Assembly (NCBI GenBank): GCA_034430155.1
Contig: DAOUET010000057.1
Span: forward strand, 1-64,000
From: DAOUET01 sp034430155
GTDB taxonomy: Bacteria > Chloroflexota > Anaerolineae > Anaerolineales > UBA4823
Direction of reading: 5' to 3'
Length of the DNA: 64,000 nt
Within the stretch, counting starts at the first letter, position 1. Each line of letters opens with the position of its first letter. The position numbers were made by a program, and so were the translations under genes. Shown here piece by piece: positions 62,301 to 64,000 of the stretch. A model generated the notes under the pieces. It saw nothing but the letters and a program-made list of their open reading frames with translations. It was not told the DNA's origin and made no database searches.

Positions 62301-63056
62301 TTTCCGAATACTCGCTTGCGCCTCAGCCAGCTCTTTTTGGGCGCGATTCCAGTGATACCCGTACCATATCCGTAGCACTTCCCGTAAATCAGCTTTTACT
62401 TGTTCATATTCCCGAGCCCGCCGGGCTTGACGTTCAAGGCTTCGTAATCTCGGTTGCAACTCTGAAAGGATATCCTGCACCCTTTCTAAATTACGTTGAG
62501 TTGTTTCCAAACGTCGTAAAGATTCTTCACGACGAGATCGATGTAAACCAATTCCCGCAGCTTCTTCAAATAACCGCCTGCGTTCTTCAGCTTTGAGCGA
62601 TAGCGCTGCATCAACCAAACCTTGACCGATGATTGTATAAGTCCGCTCAGCGAGTCCAGATTGGGCGAGTAGTTCGGATACATCCCGCAAGCGGACTCGC
62701 TGACCGTTCAACAAATACTCGTTCTGACCATCTCGGTAAGCTCTGCGGGTAATGGCTACTTCTGAAAAATCTATCGGCAACCAGCTATCACTGTTATCAA
62801 ATGTTACAGTAGCTGAAGCCATTCCCGCTCGAGATCGTTGCTCGGATCCGGAGAAGATCATGTCTTCAGTCTTTTTACCACGCAACAAACTATAAGATTG
62901 TTCACCTAAAACCCAACGTAGCGCATCTGCGATGTTGGATTTGCCTGAACCATTCGGGCCAACGATCGCGGTTACAGTTCTGGAGAACTCAAAAACTGTG
63001 CTGTTGGCAAAGGTTTTGTATCCTTTAAGTTCTAAAGATTTAAGAAGCGAAGGCAT
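59391..63056 (-). CDS. smc: Chromosome segregation protein SMC
   Basis: The condensin ATPase. The 1221-residue protein has the N-terminal head (LKSLELKGYKTFANSTVFEF, Walker A AIVGPNGSGKSNI), long coiled coils (about 170-500 and 670-1000), a hinge (about 520-640, SGVLGILNQQIEVHPDLEVA) and the C-terminal head with signature LSGGERSLTATALVF and Walker B FCVLDEVDAMLDEANV. ATG 63056 gives the usual MPSLLKSLEL start; nine codons more are open upstream. It works with ScpA at 861-1649. rnc lies 82 bases upstream, a common pairing. Confidence 0.97.
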   Translation of the reverse strand: MPSLLKSLELKGYKTFANSTVFEFSRTVTAIVGPNGSGKSNIADALRWVLGEQSYSLLRGKKTEDMIFSGSEQRSRAGMASATVTFDNSDSWLPIDFSEVAITRRAYRDGQNEYLLNGQRVRLRDVSELLAQSGLAERTYTIIGQGLVDAALSLKAEERRRLFEEAAGIGLHRSRREESLRRLETTQRNLERVQDILSELQPRLRSLERQARRAREYEQVKADLREVLRIWYGYHWNRAQKELAEAQASIRKQEVSLEAARKEQEVLESQLETARNEIQILRTNLSDWQRQLQEIQNNRHDIERDLAIVGERQHYLELQHQDIQDQLSRSLELVEILEKRGKSARGDVQEKESELAKARLNLEAAEKDLNLFRSQRDQVEMSLQEIRDSKSEIENRKLVIEAKLKENRAQLERQRASRELLAKVISDIERDLQSFELKTLDSEQVLKEAQKSSSEIQALLSVHHEKYREIESIQNETNEQEKTLKTEENQLRARLEIIEQSEQTLTGYASGRRVIMTAAQQMRLSGVLGILNQQIEVHPDLEVAITAALGEYLEAVLFENRGEAVSAVALLSSEGVRGAILPLDSLEPGRALRIIKSEDGVIGYAADHVATSQELRPVVDLLLGQVLIVRDREVAGRILGEFKKMRSSRGNENDWGEETSPHISGSLRVVTINGEVFYASGPIMAGREGDSARLQYPQQRQALSKLLEDKANRIQVIEEQRKEQEKELADAKIEGEILDRRLEDKRVDVKGLESTHSHNIIIVERTQQQLEWRKEQLDSLDKEIGVVESLISEIPDQLKQLEINYQYVQEKFNKEKDSVQVVSIEEYQKEVTNWSMQVAIIERDAAEAINRYRERQEAYEDEKRNYEETELRVIEIEKTRKELKSQNDDLRIKEKDYKDKIENLHYLITPAESNLKSKEAEERRISEQERKSRQALNIIDHQHAQVRIILARKQESLESLRRRIQDDFGLVDFEYVDEISGPTPLPFEGIVEQLPLVRKLSPEVESTIKQRRALFRRIGEVNPDAQGEYQEVKERHEFLTEQIKDLEKAQIDIRRVISDLNTLMEEAFQETFNQVADEFHNIFGRLFGGGTARLVLTDPEDLTTTGIDIEARLPGRREQGLSLLSGGERSLTATALVFSLLRVSPTPFCVLDEVDAMLDEANVGRFRELLRELSESTQFIIITHNRNTVQVAEVMYGVTMSRDSTSQVISLKMDEVGEIVD

Positions 63057-63137
63057 AATGAATAAACCCAAGTTGAAAATCAATTTTTGATGAACTGCTG
63101 TATGCGACAGTCCCAGCGCTTTGAATTATCGGCTGTT

Positions 63138-63857
63138 TCACAAATGTACGCCAAGTGCTTCGAGAGCATTGCGGGCGGCCACTTTAGCAGCTGCCTGCTT
63201 ACTGTACCCCATACCAAGACCGAATATTTCTCCGTTTATATGAACCTCAACCTCAAACACTTTGGCATGATCCGGTCCGCTCGCAGCAATGGTCCGGTAG
63301 ATTGGCGTGCCCTGACCCTGAGATTGAGCCCACTCCTGTAACAAGCTTTTTGGATCTTTGTCTTTATGCCCCGAAAGAATTTGGCGCGCGGCTGGTTCCA
63401 ACAAAGGATCAATAAAACTCCGCACTGCCTCAAACCCCGCATCCAGATACATTGCGCCAATCAAAGCCTCAAACGTTGCACACAATAAAGCCAGACGTTG
63501 ACGCCCACCAGCTTCTACTTCACCTCGCCCCAAGAAAATTGCTTCTCCCAGGTTCAATTTGCTAGCAAATTCGGCCAGCTGCTCTGTACGCACAAGAGCT
63601 GATCTCAGCCGGGTAAGATTTCCTTCGGGCATTTCTGGGAACCGGTTGTAGAGCCAGGCTCCTACCAAGAAATCCAAGACCGCATCTCCCAGAAATTCCA
63701 GGCGTTCATTATCCTCCAGAGCTTCGGGGTGTTCGTTGACATACGAACGGTGTGTGAGTGCTCTGGTTAATAATAAAATGTCAGAAAATGGCAGTTGTAG
63801 ACGCTGCGCCAATTTCCTGGGAGATTCAACTCCCGGCTCTCCCTGAGCGTTTTTCAT
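63138..63857 (-). CDS. rnc: Ribonuclease III
   Basis: Cuts double-stranded RNA in rRNA and mRNA processing. 239 residues: catalytic domain with the signature NERLEFLGDAVLDFLV, second metal-site region FEALIGAMYLDAG, then a C-terminal dsRNA-binding domain (DPKSLLQEWAQSQGQGTPIY, GMGYSKQAAAKVAARNAL). ATG 63857 has GGGGAG upstream. The frame is open to 63938, which would add 27 residues; that part is not family-like. The 60 bases beyond this, up to the window end, hold no complete feature. Confidence 0.95.
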   Translation of the reverse strand: MKNAQGEPGVESPRKLAQRLQLPFSDILLLTRALTHRSYVNEHPEALEDNERLEFLGDAVLDFLVGAWLYNRFPEMPEGNLTRLRSALVRTEQLAEFASKLNLGEAIFLGRGEVEAGGRQRLALLCATFEALIGAMYLDAGFEAVRSFIDPLLEPAARQILSGHKDKDPKSLLQEWAQSQGQGTPIYRTIAASGPDHAKVFEVEVHINGEIFGLGMGYSKQAAAKVAARNALEALGVHL

Positions 63858-64000
63858 GCTAATTTTCTCCCCGGAACTCAGGGAACGCCAGCCACCCCAC
63901 CATTGGCCGGGTAGCTTGCGATCCATCAGTTCCACCAAGAATCTTGAAATAGATGATGCTATCTTACATATATAGACTTGATTTTACTTTAAAATTCCCT

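Noticed and set aside
1..64000. CRISPR array, rRNA operon, prophage or integrated plasmid
   Set aside because: No regularly spaced repeats, rRNA sequence, integrase, phage structural or replication-initiation genes were seen.

Overview
The window looks like a chromosomal segment from an anaerobic bacterium, most likely Chloroflexota (Anaerolineae-like). That placement is inference. It rests on Pro/Thr-rich linkers in secreted proteins, moderate G+C, a group 3c-type [NiFe] hydrogenase fused into an Hdr/Etf operon set, leaderless-looking genes, and the mix of housekeeping neighbourhoods. No rRNA operon or CRISPR array is present. One tRNA (His) and one tmRNA are present.

Layout. 0-4.5 kb: the end of a DDE transposase, scpA, a VanZ-like gene, xthA with a repeat-derived tail, hisS and tRNA-His. 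4.7-21 kb: a long plus-strand energy-metabolism block. It holds an HdrD-like protein, EtfB, EtfA and an EMO-like membrane Etf:quinone oxidoreductase. Next come a three-gene signalling set (Cache sensor kinase, receiver-kinase hybrid, stand-alone receiver), then hdrC-hdrB-hdrA-mvhD-mvhG-mvhA, a hydrogenase maturation protease and a cNMP-binding protein. Together these point to H2-linked, flavin-based electron bifurcation or confurcation, plus Etf-linked exchange with the quinone pool. 21-33 kb: mixed housekeeping genes (CBS protein, esterase, TetR regulator, ECF sigma, tmRNA, rRNA methyltransferase, alpha-oxoamine synthase, ligA, DUF72) with two clear gene relics, an ABC exporter tail and a three-lesion ctaA. 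33-43 kb: a phosphate region with intact pstB, pstS, pstC and pstA. Around them lie decayed fragments of phoB, phoR and two further pstB copies, a sugar ABC transporter, and arsC.

43-49 kb holds the most unusual locus. It encodes a zinc-ribbon membrane protein and a large signal-peptide-bearing membrane protein ending in an alternating Cys-Ala tail, (CA)5-G-(CA)3-GGGR. Directly abutting is a PqqD-domain-fused radical SAM/SPASM enzyme. A cysteine-free, catalytically dead-looking paralogue of that enzyme and a SAM methyltransferase follow. This is a candidate undescribed post-translational modification system acting on the C-terminus of a membrane protein.

49-56.4 kb: a minus-strand sufC-B-D-(unknown)-S-U-Rieske operon, divergent from sufR and a SufT/MIP18-like gene. 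The facing promoters are well formed and there are palindromes between them. 56.4-64 kb: rpsF-ssb-rpsR with a hairpin repeat element inserted before rpsR, a PpiC-type foldase, smc and rnc.

A dispersed hairpin repeat with TTACGCA-containing ends occurs at three places (about 2.07, 21.76 and 57.41 kb). A related long GC-rich inverted repeat lies at 32.9 kb.
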